The notes below the pieces were generated by a model. The model saw only the letters and a program-made list of their open reading frames with translations, did not search any database and was not told where the DNA came from. DNA of 64,000 nt from Shinella sp032095155 (GTDB taxonomy: Bacteria; Pseudomonadota; Alphaproteobacteria; Rhizobiales; Rhizobiaceae): the NCBI RefSeq assembly GCF_049199905.1, contig NZ_JBLZPK010000060.1, positions 62,001-126,000 of the forward strand, written 5' to 3'. The position numbers and the translations under genes are program-made. The number at the start of each line of letters is the position of its first letter. Position 1 is the first letter of the stretch. Positions 50,048 to 59,098 of the stretch are shown piece by piece.

Positions 50048-50938
50048 TTGGATATGGCTGCATCTACCGGGTTCCCGATCGATCGTCTCCCCTCCTCGGC
50101 TGCCCGCATGCGCCGCCCCCTGATGGCCGCCGTGGCCGCGACGTCGCTTGCGCTCCTTCTGGCCGGCTGCCAGTCGACGACCTCGACGGATGTGCTGAAG
50201 GTGGAGCGCGCCCAGGGCTCGCAGGAAAACATCGCCTCGCTTTCGGCCGTCATCTCCGCCAACCCGCAGGATCCGGAAGCCTATAACGTGCGCGGTTCGG
50301 CCTATGGCCGTGCCGGCGAGCACCGCCGGGCGCTGGATGATTTCAACCGCGCCATCGAACTCAAGCCGCGTTTCTACCAGGCCTATGCCAACCGCGCACT
50401 CGTCGAGCGCAACATGGGCGATCAGGCGCAGGCGGCAGCGGACTACAACACCGCGCTGCAGCTCAACCCGAGCTATGACGTCGCCTATATCGGCCGCGGC
50501 AATCTCTACCGCCAGGCCGGCCGTCTCGACGAAGCCTTCCGCGACTTCAACAAGGCAATCGAGCTCGACACGACCGACCCGCGCGCCTACCACAATCGCG
50601 GCCTGATCTTCCAGGCACGCCGCCAGCACGACAAGGCGATCGAGGACTTCTCGAAGGCCATCTCGCTCTCGCCGAACTCGGCCGAACCCTATAACGGCCG
50701 CGGCATTTCCTATGCGGCGAAGGGCGACGACGACAACGCGTTCCAGGATTTCAACACCGCCATCAACCTCGACGGCAAGCTCGCAGAATCCTGGGCGAAC
50801 CAGGCGCTGATCTATGAGCGCCGCGGCGAGATGAACAAAGCGTCGAAGTCCTATGCGCAGGCGCTGCGTCTCGACCCGAATTATGCCCCGGCCAAGGCAG
50901 GCCTGGCGCGCGCAAAGGGCGGCGCCCAACCGAGCTGA
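50048..50938 (+). CDS. TPR-repeat lipoprotein
   Basis: A 296-residue exported protein. A lipoprotein signal (MRRPLMAAVAATSLALLLAG then Cys) places the lipidated Cys near residue 41. The rest is about six tetratricopeptide repeats from residue 75 (YNVRGSAYGRAGEHRRALDD, YIGRGNLYRQAGRLDEAFRD, YHNRGLIFQARRQHDKAIED). TPRs bind partner proteins, so it probably acts as an envelope scaffold. TTG 50048 lies at ideal distance from GAGGA; ATG 50054 is the alternative. Terminator follows. Confidence 0.85.
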   Translation: MDMAASTGFPIDRLPSSAARMRRPLMAAVAATSLALLLAGCQSTTSTDVLKVERAQGSQENIASLSAVISANPQDPEAYNVRGSAYGRAGEHRRALDDFNRAIELKPRFYQAYANRALVERNMGDQAQAAADYNTALQLNPSYDVAYIGRGNLYRQAGRLDEAFRDFNKAIELDTTDPRAYHNRGLIFQARRQHDKAIEDFSKAISLSPNSAEPYNGRGISYAAKGDDDNAFQDFNTAINLDGKLAESWANQALIYERRGEMNKASKSYAQALRLDPNYAPAKAGLARAKGGAQPS

Positions 50939-50961
50939 TATCAGACGCAATGACCAACACC

Positions 50962-50993
50962 AAAAAGCCCGCGATCGTCTCGCGGGCTTTTTT
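50962..50993 (+). terminator. rho-independent terminator after the TPR gene
   Basis: A perfect stem AAAAAGCCCGCGA / TCGCGGGCTTTTT with a 5-nt loop and trailing T residues. Confidence 0.9.
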
Positions 50994-51059
50994 CATTTCG
51001 GAGTATTCGTTTGATTGCCTTACCCCACGCCGAAACGATGCTTCGGCGTGGGGTATGTT

Positions 51060-52460
51060 TTAGTGGTTCATCGCCTTGACAATATCGTCCGTCATCTTCT
51101 TGGCGTCGCCGAGCAGCATCATCGTGCCATCCTTATAGAACAGCGTGTTGTCGATGCCGGCATAGCCGGAGCCGAGCGAACGCTTGACGAAGAGGCAGGT
51201 CTTGGCCTTGTCGACGTCGAGGATCGGCATGCCGTAGATCGGCGAGGACTTGTCGTCACGCGCTGCCGGGTTCGTCACGTCGTTGGCACCAATGACGTAA
51301 GCCACATCCGCCTGCGCGAATTCCGAGTTGATGTCCTCAAGCTCGAACACTTCGTCATAGGGCACGTTCGCCTCGGCGAGCAGCACGTTCATGTGGCCCG
51401 GCATGCGGCCGGCGACCGGATGGATCGCGTATTTCACCTCGACGCCGTTCTTCTTCAGCGCATCGGCGAGTTCCCGCACCGCATGCTGCGCCTGCGCCAC
51501 TGCCATGCCGTAGCCCGGCACGATGATGACCTTGGAGGCATTGGCCATCAGGAAGGCCGCGTCGTCAGCGGACCCCTGCTTGACCGTCCGCTGCACGCCG
51601 TCATCGCTCGCCGCCGCACCGCTGTCGCCGCCGAAGCCACCGAGGATGACCGAGATGAAGGAGCGGTTCATGCCCTTGCACATGATGTAGGACAGGATCG
51701 CGCCCGAGGAACCGACCAGCGCGCCGGTGATGATCAGCGCGAGATTGCCGAGCGTAAAGCCGATGCCCGCCGCCGCCCAACCCGAATAGGAGTTGAGCAT
51801 CGACACGACGACGGGCATGTCGGCGCCGCCGATCGGCACGATGAGCAGAACGCCGAGCGCCAGCGCCAGGACGACGATCAGCCAGAAGTCGAAATGGCTT
51901 TCCGACAGCGTCAGGCCGACGATGAAGAAGACGATCGCCGCCAGCAGCACGATGTTGATGACATGCCGGTAGGGCAGCATGATCGGCTTGCCGGACATGC
52001 GCCCGTCGAGCTTCAAGAAGGCGATGATCGAGCCCGTGAAGGTGATCGCGCCGATGGCGGCGCCCAGTGCCATTTCGACGAGCGCCTGGCCGTGGATCTC
52101 GCCGATCTGGCCGATGCCGAAGGACACCGGCGAATAGAGCGCTGCGGCAGCCACAAGCACGGCGGCGAGGCCGACGAGCGAGTGGAAACCGGCGACGAGC
52201 TGCGGCATCGAGGTCATCGGGATTGAGCGGGCGATGTAAGCGCCGGCACCGCCACCGATGGCAAGACCGAGCACGATGAGCACGAGGCCGCCGAAGGACG
52301 GCGTCGCGAGCAGCAGCGTCGTGCCGATGGCAATGCCCATGCCGATCATGCCGAGCATATTGCCGCGGCGGCTGGTCGTCGGATGCGACAGGCCGCGAAG
52401 AGCCATGATGAAGAGCACCCCGGAAACGAGGTAGAGGAAGGCTGCGAAGTTAACGTTCAT
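51060..52460 (-). CDS. pntB: NAD(P) transhydrogenase beta subunit
   Basis: A 466-residue membrane protein of proton-translocating transhydrogenase, which uses the proton gradient to reduce NADP+ with NADH. About nine membrane segments fill residues 1-260 (FHSLVGLAAVLVAAAALYSP). The NADP-binding domain III follows from about 290 (VIIVPGYGMAVAQAQHAVRE, IHPVAGRMPGHMNVLLAEAN, VIGANDVTNPAARDDKSSPI). ATG 52460 follows GAGGGCGG. Last gene of the pnt operon. Confidence 0.95.
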   Translation of the reverse strand: MNVNFAAFLYLVSGVLFIMALRGLSHPTTSRRGNMLGMIGMGIAIGTTLLLATPSFGGLVLIVLGLAIGGGAGAYIARSIPMTSMPQLVAGFHSLVGLAAVLVAAAALYSPVSFGIGQIGEIHGQALVEMALGAAIGAITFTGSIIAFLKLDGRMSGKPIMLPYRHVINIVLLAAIVFFIVGLTLSESHFDFWLIVVLALALGVLLIVPIGGADMPVVVSMLNSYSGWAAAGIGFTLGNLALIITGALVGSSGAILSYIMCKGMNRSFISVILGGFGGDSGAAASDDGVQRTVKQGSADDAAFLMANASKVIIVPGYGMAVAQAQHAVRELADALKKNGVEVKYAIHPVAGRMPGHMNVLLAEANVPYDEVFELEDINSEFAQADVAYVIGANDVTNPAARDDKSSPIYGMPILDVDKAKTCLFVKRSLGSGYAGIDNTLFYKDGTMMLLGDAKKMTDDIVKAMNH

Positions 52461-52470
52461 CGGGCCGCCC

Positions 52471-52881
52471 TCACTTCTCTTTTTTCTTGTACATCGCCAG
52501 CATGCGCTGGGTGACGAGGAAGCCGCCGAAGATGTTGACGGAGGCAAGGATGAGCGCGACGAAGCCGAAGCCGGTCGCAACACCCGAAAGCGAGATACCG
52601 ACGGCCAAGAGCGCGCCGACGACGATGACCGAGGAAATCGCGTTGGTGACGGCCATGAGCGGCGTGTGCAGCGCCGGCGTCACCGACCAGACGACGTAGT
52701 AGCCGACAAAGATCGACAGCACGAAGATCGCCAGACGGAAGACGAAGGGATCGATAGCGCCGCCGGAAACACCGTGGGCCGCGGCGGCAGCCGCATCGGG
52801 CACATATTCGGACGCCGCGCGAACCGCTTCCACGGCACGTTCGAGATCGGTGATTGCCTTGTCGAGAAGTTCGTTCGCCAT
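52471..52881 (-). CDS. pntAB: NAD(P) transhydrogenase alpha2 subunit
   Basis: A 136-residue membrane subunit with four helices (FRLAIFVLSIFVGYYVVWSV, LMAVTNAISSVIVVGALLAV, ILASVNIFGGFLVTQRMLAM). In alphaproteobacteria the PntA chain of enterics is split into this part and PntAA. The ATG at 52881 shares one base with the pntAA stop; a GTG one codon earlier is also possible. The Ala-rich linker near residues 28-40 is normal. Confidence 0.93.
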   Translation of the reverse strand: MANELLDKAITDLERAVEAVRAASEYVPDAAAAAAHGVSGGAIDPFVFRLAIFVLSIFVGYYVVWSVTPALHTPLMAVTNAISSVIVVGALLAVGISLSGVATGFGFVALILASVNIFGGFLVTQRMLAMYKKKEK

Positions 52882-54035
52882 CACTTACCCTCCCCTTGCT
52901 GAACGGATCCGCCGAAGTTCGGATGCACAACGGCGCCGCCGTTGGTCAGCATCGTCGCCTTGACGAGTTCATCCTCGACATTGACCGAAACCGATTTCGT
53001 TTCCTTGTCGACCATGGTCTCGAGGAAGGTGATGAGGTTCTTGGCGTAGAGTGCGGAGGCGGAGGCCGCGATGCGGCCGGGAACGTTGAGATAGCCGATG
53101 ACCCTAACGCCTTCGACCTCCACGACCTTGCCGGGCTCGGAGCCCTCGATATTGCCGCCGCGTTCGACCGCGAGGTCGACGACGACGGAACCGGTCTTCA
53201 TGGCGGCCAGCATCTGGCGCGTCACGAGACGTGGGGCCGGACGGCCGGGGATCAGCGCCGTGGTGATGACGATGTCCTGCTTGGCGATATGGTCGGCAAC
53301 GAGCGCGGCCTGCTTGGCCTGATACTCCTTGGACATCTCCTTCGCGTAACCGCCGGCAGTTTCGGCGGCCTTGAACTCGTCGTCCTCGACGGCGATGAAC
53401 TTGGCGCCGAGCGAGGCAACCTGTTCCTTGGCGGCCGGCCGAACGTCCGTGGCGGAGACGGCGGCGCCGAGGCGGCGAGCCGTGGCGATGGCCTGAAGGC
53501 CGGCAACGCCTGCCCCCATGACGAAGACTTTTGCTGCCGGAACGGTACCGGCGGCGGTCATCATCATCGGCATGGCGCGGTCGAATTCATGAGCCGCATC
53601 GATGACGGCCTGGTAGCCGGCAAGGTTGGCCTGCGAGGACAGGATGTCCATCGACTGGGCCCGCGTGATGCGCGGCATCAATTCCATGGCAAAGGTGGTG
53701 AGACCGGCATTGGCCATCTCCGCGATGGCGGTTTCATTGCCATATGGATCCATCGTGGCAATGACGATGGCGCCAGACTTGTAGGTCGCGATCTCGGCCG
53801 CGGTCGGCCGGCGCACCTTCAGGACGACGTCAGCGGCATTCGCCTCGCCCGCCCCCACGATGCGCGCCCCGGCAGCCTCATAATCGGCATCCAGGATTCG
53901 GGACCGAAGCCCCGCACCGGTCTCGACGAGCACGTCGAGACCAAGGCTCTTCATTTTCTTGACTGTTTCAACGGAGCCCGCGACGCGGCCCTCCGCTGCA
54001 TCGCTTTCCCGTGCTATAAAAACACACTGACTCAA
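52881..54035 (-). CDS. pntAA: NAD(P) transhydrogenase alpha1 subunit
   Basis: A 384-residue soluble NAD(H)-binding subunit of the alanine dehydrogenase/PNT family. Residues 1-140 are the AlaDH/PNT N-domain (CVFIARESDAAEGRVAGSVE, TFAMELMPRITRAQSMDILS). Residues 145-330 are the NAD domain (VMGAGVAGLQAIATARRLGA, IPGRPAPRLV, VDLAVERGGNIEGS). TTG 54035 is preferred because GGGAGGA precedes it; the frame is open further upstream without one. First gene of pntAA-pntAB-pntB. Confidence 0.95.
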   Translation of the reverse strand: MSQCVFIARESDAAEGRVAGSVETVKKMKSLGLDVLVETGAGLRSRILDADYEAAGARIVGAGEANAADVVLKVRRPTAAEIATYKSGAIVIATMDPYGNETAIAEMANAGLTTFAMELMPRITRAQSMDILSSQANLAGYQAVIDAAHEFDRAMPMMMTAAGTVPAAKVFVMGAGVAGLQAIATARRLGAAVSATDVRPAAKEQVASLGAKFIAVEDDEFKAAETAGGYAKEMSKEYQAKQAALVADHIAKQDIVITTALIPGRPAPRLVTRQMLAAMKTGSVVVDLAVERGGNIEGSEPGKVVEVEGVRVIGYLNVPGRIAASASALYAKNLITFLETMVDKETKSVSVNVEDELVKATMLTNGGAVVHPNFGGSVQQGEGK

Positions 54036-54124
54036 ACCGTGGTCCTCCCCCCGAGACTGGCCGTGTTGGATCACGGCGCCGGACGGCGCCGCAATAAGCT
54101 GCAAATGAAATGCAGATTTTTAGA

Positions 54125-54349
54125 TCAACGGAGCAGGATGAACCCGACGACGTTGAGGATGATGAGCAGCAGCAGCGCGCTGAAGAAGCCGGCGCTGGTG
54201 AAGAAACCGGCAGCCATGGCGATCAGCAGGGCGACGCAGAACAGCGTGCCGTACTTGGCGCCGGCGATGAAGAGGTTGTAGGTCTTCTCATGCTCCGGGT
54301 AATCCATCGGAGCGCCCATTTCCACCGGTCCGGAATGATGTTCAGCCAT
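54125..54349 (-). CDS. aa3-type cytochrome c oxidase subunit IV
   Basis: A 74-residue protein of the small bacterial aa3 oxidase subunit IV family: DYPEHEKTYNLFIAGAKYGT followed by a hydrophobic region (FCVALLIAMAAGFFTSAGFF and SALLLLIILNVVGFILLR). It sits on the side of the oxidase complex and is not needed for catalysis in related bacteria. ATG 54349 follows GAGAAGGTACT. It lies 90 bp before pntAA, a pairing that I recall as common in Rhizobiaceae. Confidence 0.8.
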   Translation of the reverse strand: MAEHHSGPVEMGAPMDYPEHEKTYNLFIAGAKYGTLFCVALLIAMAAGFFTSAGFFSALLLLIILNVVGFILLR

Positions 54350-54550
54350 AGTACCTTCTCCTAAGCACCTGCGCTCCCAGCCGGAACACTCTCCACCCGA
54401 CGAGCGCCTAATATTCCCCGGACCCAAAGGCGGTCCGCTTTCCCTCATGCGCGAAAGCGCAATGTCTTTCAGGCCATACACAATGGATAGACAAAGCGCA
54501 ACGGCAAGGACGGGGCTGGTTTCAGCCCTGTATCGTTTCCGAAACGCAAC

Positions 54551-54577
54551 GGGCCGGTTTCCTTCGAAACCAGCCCG
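54551..54577 (-). terminator. hairpin after the FeeM-like GNAT gene
   Basis: On the minus strand GGGCTGGTTTC pairs with GAAACCGGCCC (one mismatch) around GAAG. The following bases are GTTGCGTTT, a weak T-run. It lies 24 bp past the gene's stop. Confidence 0.5.
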
Positions 54578-54600
54578 TCTGCGACATCATTACGCGTGTC

Positions 54601-55371
54601 TCAGCCTGCGTAGGCGTTGCCGGAAATCTCGATCTGGCCATGGCCGAAATGGGCGCGGCGGGCGGTCGGGCGCACGGTCAGCGGGCTGAACGGCATATCG
54701 CCGCCGCGCGCGAACATCATGCGGCGCTCATAGGCTTCCGACTTGAAGAACGGGAAGCGCTTGTAGAGCGGCGGCAGCGTTTCCTTCGTGCGGGTCGCCA
54801 TCAGCGTGAGGTCGATGTTGTACTCGCCGCAATCCTTCTGCGGCTCGACGATCGTGTCGGCGTCGAAGACGCGCTTGTAGAAGGCGGCGTGCTGCGGCTT
54901 GACGAGTTGCAGGCAGCGGTCGACGGCGAAATAGTCCGTCGCCATGGTGGCGATGCGCAGCGTGAGATACGGGATCGCCGGCATTTCGCGCAGGACCAGC
55001 GGATCGGCGGCCAGGCGCACCGGGTCGATCAGCGACATCCCGGCGTCGAGGAAGGCATTGATCTCGTTCGGGAAGATCGAGCCCGACGAACTGACGCGGT
55101 GCTCCGGCGTCACATGGTGAAGGCGCACCGTCGAGATCAGGCGCTCTTCGTAATAGATGCCGAAGACATAGGCATGGCTGTCGAAATCGATGTCGTCGAT
55201 CAGCGTGTTGCCCTTGAGCGGCAGGATATCGGCCATCTTGTAGGCCTTGAAGCGGATGCGCGCGACTTCTTCCATGTCCTCGCCCGTTTCCACCCGGCGG
55301 TATTCCACCCGGTCGAGCAGTTCCAGAAGCTTGTCCGAAAAACGATTGGTCGCCGTATCCACGCTCGCCAT
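54601..55371 (-). CDS. autoinducer-synthase / FeeM-like GNAT protein
   Basis: A 256-residue protein. Residues 25-130 are GNAT-like (RRVETGEDMEEVARIRFKAY, DSHAYVFGIYYEERLISTVR), similar in layout to N-acyl amino acid synthases (FeeM) and to LuxI-type synthases, including the R-x-H strand (STVRLHHVTP). The second half has PAIPYLTLRIATMATDYFAV, consistent with an acyl-ACP-using acyltransferase. Product unknown. ATG 55371 is chosen over GTG 55380. A CtrA-type TTAA-N7-TTAA box lies about 100 bp upstream. Confidence 0.65.
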   Translation of the reverse strand: MASVDTATNRFSDKLLELLDRVEYRRVETGEDMEEVARIRFKAYKMADILPLKGNTLIDDIDFDSHAYVFGIYYEERLISTVRLHHVTPEHRVSSSGSIFPNEINAFLDAGMSLIDPVRLAADPLVLREMPAIPYLTLRIATMATDYFAVDRCLQLVKPQHAAFYKRVFDADTIVEPQKDCGEYNIDLTLMATRTKETLPPLYKRFPFFKSEAYERRMMFARGGDMPFSPLTVRPTARRAHFGHGQIEISGNAYAG

Positions 55372-55469
55372 TGCGCGCACATCCTCGATTGAAAGCCGGC
55401 AGCCACCGCGCTGCCGTCACCTACAATCGTCGATATACGACAATTTGTGTAAAATACCATTCATTAACC

Positions 55470-55484
55470 TTAATAGTTGGTTAA
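55470..55484. promoter_or_regulatory. CtrA-type box upstream of the FeeM-like gene
   Basis: TTAATAGTTGGTTAA fits TTAA-N7-TTAA, the consensus for the alphaproteobacterial cell-cycle regulator CtrA. An adjoining TTAACC (55464) and GGTTAA (55479) also form an inverted repeat. Confidence 0.4.
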
Positions 55485-55550
55485 CGCTAATTTTGAAGAA
55501 GCTGATATAGCGTATCGATTTCATACGCTGCGCAAAAAAGCTGAAGAAAA

Positions 55551-57860
55551 TCAGGCGACGCGGCGACCGCTGCGGTGGGAATTGCCGGGCGTGCCGCCGA
55601 GCGTTTCGTAGAGATCGCGCAGCGCGCTAAGCGACATCGGGGCCGCAAAAACGTAACCCTGCACGAGATCGGCACACTCATACTTGTTGATGAGCGCCAA
55701 TTGCTCCTGCGTTTCCACACCTTCGATGACGATGCGCAGGCCGAGTTCGCGCGACAGGTTGACGGTGCCGCGCAGCAGTTTGAAGCGGCGGGCGTCCTCG
55801 CCGATGTTGCGGACGAAGGAACGGTCGATCTTGATGAGATCAAGCGGCAGCTGGTCGAGATAGCTGAGGCTGGAATAGCCGGTGCCGAAATCGTCGATGG
55901 CAATCGTGATGCCGCGGGCGCGCAATTCCTGAAGAATCGCCTGCACCTTCACCGGCTCTTCCATCAGGCAGCTTTCTGTGACTTCCAGATGCAGTCGGTG
56001 CGGCTCCAGCCCTGCCGCCTCCAGCGCCTCGGCGACGAGATCGACGATGCCGGTACCGCGCAAATCCTGCACCGAGAGATTGACCGACACACTCATATGC
56101 GCCGGCCACGTCGCGCAGTCGGCGCAGGCGCGCATGATCATGAAGCGCGTGATGTCGGAGACGATGCCCATCTCCTCGGCGATCTGGATGAAGATGTTCG
56201 GCGCGACCGGACCACGCTCGGGATGCGTCCAGCGCGACAGCGCCTCGCAGCATTCGATGCGGGAACCATCCGGCACGAACATCGGCTGGTAGGCGACCGA
56301 CAGCGCATTGTCGGTGATGGCCTTGCGCAGGTCGTCCTTCAGCTTCTGCCGGTCGACATAACGCGCGTCCATCTCCTGCTCGAACAGGGTGAAACCGCCC
56401 TTGGCGCGCGACTTGGTCTCGAAGAGCGCGAGGTCGGCGCGAATCTGCATTTCCTCCAGCCGGAAGTCCTCGCTCGGCACGGTGACGCTGCCGGCGGAGA
56501 AGGAGACCTGAAGGGTCATGCCATCGACGGCATAGGTGCCGCGCAGTTGCTCATGGACGCGGCGCATGCGCGTTTCGAGGTCGCGGCGGTTGCCCTCGTT
56601 GGGGAAGAACAGGATGAATTCGTCGCCCATCAGATGGGCGGCCAGAACCTTGTCGCCGGCCAGGCGGCGCACGCGCTCGGCGATGGCGCAGAGCAGCCGG
56701 TCGCCGGTGACGTGGCCCTTCATGTCGTTGACGTGCTTGAAGTCGTCGACATCGAGAACCATGAAGCCAACCGTGCCGGGCTTCTTGCGCTCGGCGAGCG
56801 ATTCCTGGACGAGATCGGCGAAATAGGTGCGGTTCGGCAGGCCGGTGAGGCTGTCGTAGCGCACCATGTGCAGGATCTTGTTTTCCGCCCGGACACGTGC
56901 CGTGACGTCTTCGAAGATCAGGACCGCGCCGCCGTTTTCGCGCGTCGAGGCGGTGAATTCGAGATAGAGACCATCCGTCACCTGCACGAGTGCGCGCGAA
57001 CGCTCGCCTCTCAAGAGTTCGTCGAGCTGGCGCAGGATCGCCTTGCTCTGATCGGCATTGAAGAAGGTGTTGCGTACGCCGAACCGCAGGACGACGTCGA
57101 GATGACAATCCTTCAGGCGCTCCTGGCTGCCGAGGTGCAGGAGTTCACAGGCCCGGCGGTTGGCGACGAGGATACGATGATCGGCATCCAGCATGAACAG
57201 GCCATGTGGCATGTTGTTCAGCGCCGTATCGAAACGGTCGGCGATCGTCGATATCTCGCGGGCAGCCAGCACGTTCTCATAGAGGAACGCGCGCACGCCG
57301 TTCGCCATCATGCGCGTCGTCAGAATGAAGGGCAGGATGAGGACGGCCAGCACCGCATGGTAGAAATCCTGCAGGCCAAGGAAGCCGAGCACCATCGGGA
57401 TACAGGCCGACAGCGTGATATAGTCCACGGCGCGGCGCGAACCATAGTTGCGGCCGACGACCGAGACCATGGTGGCGAGCGTCACCGAAATGCAAGCGAG
57501 CTCGGCAAAGCTGTCGCGGCTGACAAGAAGACTGTAGCCGCAGGCCGAGCCGAGCACGATCGTCGTGCCGACGGCACCGGTGTTGTACCAGTTTTCCCAG
57601 AAGCGGATGCCGTCCATGTCGAGCGCCGATTTCTCCACGCGGTCGAAGCGGCGCATGCCCTGCGCGCGCAACGACCAGACGAGCACGACCAGCGCGCTGC
57701 AGGCGAGAAAGAACGGATCGGCGGTCTTGGCGTAAACGAAGGAAAACGTGATGACATGCGAAATCATGCCCACGAAAAGGGTCTGGCGATTCCCGTACAG
57801 CGAGCTGACGAACGAAAAGTACACATCAGCTGGCAGTGTGTTTTGACCCTTATCCTTCAT
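55551..57860 (-). CDS. membrane PAS-GGDEF-EAL protein, likely c-di-GMP phosphodiesterase
   Basis: A 769-residue protein. Residues 20-195 hold five to six membrane helices. A PAS domain follows (ALNNMPHGLFMLDADHRILV), then GGDEF (YDSLTGLPNRTYFADLVQES, VLDVDDFKHVNDMKGH) and EAL (505-755). The GGDEF signature reads MGDEF, with the first Gly replaced, so cyclase activity is doubtful. The EAL catalytic set is complete: CCEALSRW, SVNLSVQDL, LEVTESCLM, AIDDFGTGYSSLSYL, IKIDRSFV, EGVETQEQL and QGYVFAAPM. It most likely breaks down cyclic di-GMP at the inner membrane. Confidence 0.9.
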   Translation of the reverse strand: MKDKGQNTLPADVYFSFVSSLYGNRQTLFVGMISHVITFSFVYAKTADPFFLACSALVVLVWSLRAQGMRRFDRVEKSALDMDGIRFWENWYNTGAVGTTIVLGSACGYSLLVSRDSFAELACISVTLATMVSVVGRNYGSRRAVDYITLSACIPMVLGFLGLQDFYHAVLAVLILPFILTTRMMANGVRAFLYENVLAAREISTIADRFDTALNNMPHGLFMLDADHRILVANRRACELLHLGSQERLKDCHLDVVLRFGVRNTFFNADQSKAILRQLDELLRGERSRALVQVTDGLYLEFTASTRENGGAVLIFEDVTARVRAENKILHMVRYDSLTGLPNRTYFADLVQESLAERKKPGTVGFMVLDVDDFKHVNDMKGHVTGDRLLCAIAERVRRLAGDKVLAAHLMGDEFILFFPNEGNRRDLETRMRRVHEQLRGTYAVDGMTLQVSFSAGSVTVPSEDFRLEEMQIRADLALFETKSRAKGGFTLFEQEMDARYVDRQKLKDDLRKAITDNALSVAYQPMFVPDGSRIECCEALSRWTHPERGPVAPNIFIQIAEEMGIVSDITRFMIMRACADCATWPAHMSVSVNLSVQDLRGTGIVDLVAEALEAAGLEPHRLHLEVTESCLMEEPVKVQAILQELRARGITIAIDDFGTGYSSLSYLDQLPLDLIKIDRSFVRNIGEDARRFKLLRGTVNLSRELGLRIVIEGVETQEQLALINKYECADLVQGYVFAAPMSLSALRDLYETLGGTPGNSHRSGRRVA

Positions 57861-58267
57861 GGACTCGGCACTCCCTATGACGAGTGAGGGTTACCGGCCA
57901 ACATTTAATGAATGATTTCGGGAAATTACCCAATAACGAGGGTAACCGCAGGGATTATTGCACGCCTGTTCAACCGAGGGAAGAGGTACTCAACCCAATA
58001 TTGCAGAAACCGGGCTCTCCCCACGTCAGACTCAACTTTTCATAAGCTTTAGGCGCAACTTCCTGACTCCAAGACGACACAGTATTGCGCGTGGCTACGG
58101 CAAAAAATTCTCACGCGTGCAATCGCTGTTTGCAAATGCGTGGTTAACAGCCTGCACACACCAAATCGTAAAATCTTGTCAGTTCCGGCCGCCGGTCCTA
58201 GACTTCCCACCGCCCCCTAGGCATTTTCGCCGTCATTTCGCCTGAAAGGGGGAATTGACTGAAACGA
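57861..58267. other. intergenic region between GGDEF-EAL and PuuD-like genes
   Basis: About 400 bp between divergent genes. No frame is convincing. GGTTACC (about 57889) and GGTAACC form a short inverted repeat near the GGDEF-EAL start. The rest is moderately AT-rich and likely carries promoters. Confidence 0.5.
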
Positions 58268-58283
58268 GATTTGATATCAAATC
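58268..58283. promoter_or_regulatory. perfect 16-bp palindrome upstream of the PuuD-like gene
   Basis: GATTTGATATCAAATC is its own reverse complement and lies 32 bp before the start codon, where a repressor would cover the promoter. Confidence 0.6.
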
Positions 58284-58314
58284 CTGTTTTGGTATTTCTT
58301 TTCTGGAGCCCATC

Positions 58315-59094
58315 ATGTCGAAACCCGTCGTCGCCATCCCCGCCGATATCAGGGAGATCGAAGGCAACGTCTGGCAGGCCACACCCAACCAGTATGTCCG
58401 CGCCGCCGTGAAGGGCGCCGACGTCACCGTCTTTCTCGTGCCCGCACTTGAGGACGACAACGACTTCGACGGCATTCTCGATCGGGTGGACGGACTTCTC
58501 GTCAGCGGTTCGCGCACCAATGTGCACCCCTCGCTCTACGGCAAGGAAGCCACCGATGCGGAAGGCCCCTATGACCGGGCGCGCGACGCGACCAGCCTGC
58601 CGCTGATCGAGCGGGCGCTGGAGCGCGGCATTCCGCTGCTCGCCATCTGCCGTGGCATTCAGGAACTGAACGTCGTGCTCGGCGGCACGCTCGCCAACGA
58701 AATCCAGGATCAGCCGGGCATGTGGGATCACCGCAAGCCCGATACGCCGGTTCTCGACGTCGCCTATGGCATTCGCCAGACGGTGTCGGTCAAGGAAGGC
58801 AGCTGCCTGGCCGGTATCGTCGGCGCGGGTGAGGTGCAGGTGAACTCGCTGCATCGCCAGGCCATCTCGGAACGGGCACCGCGCCTTGCCGTGGAAGCCG
58901 TCGCCGAAGACGGCACGATCGAGGCCGTCTCCGTCATCGGCGCGAAGGCCTTTGCGGTCGGCGTGCAGTGGCATCCGGAATATTGGATCGGCTCCGACCA
59001 GCCCTCCAACAAGCTTTTCGCCGCCTTCGGCGAAGCCGTGCGCGACTATACGGCTTCCAAGCAGGGCCTGATGCACCGGACGGCGGCCGAGTAG
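58315..59094 (+). CDS. puuD: gamma-glutamyl-gamma-aminobutyrate hydrolase family protein
   Basis: A 259-residue class I glutamine amidotransferase-like hydrolase of the PuuD / peptidase C26 type. The nucleophile is in LLAICRGIQELNVVLGGTLA, with the His/Glu pair in FAVGVQWHPEYWIG. VDGLLVSGSRTNVHPSLYG and VNSLHRQAI are also family marks. PuuD frees GABA from gamma-glutamyl-GABA in putrescine breakdown. Other puu genes are not in the window, so the substrate is inferred. ATG 58315 follows CTGGAG. Confidence 0.85.
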   Translation: MSKPVVAIPADIREIEGNVWQATPNQYVRAAVKGADVTVFLVPALEDDNDFDGILDRVDGLLVSGSRTNVHPSLYGKEATDAEGPYDRARDATSLPLIERALERGIPLLAICRGIQELNVVLGGTLANEIQDQPGMWDHRKPDTPVLDVAYGIRQTVSVKEGSCLAGIVGAGEVQVNSLHRQAISERAPRLAVEAVAEDGTIEAVSVIGAKAFAVGVQWHPEYWIGSDQPSNKLFAAFGEAVRDYTASKQGLMHRTAAE

Positions 59095-59098
59095 GCCG

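Noticed and set aside
55575..57887. Plus-strand open frame of 770 codons opposite the GGDEF-EAL gene
   Set aside because: Composition is that of an antisense frame; the minus strand carries the complete EAL and GGDEF motifs.
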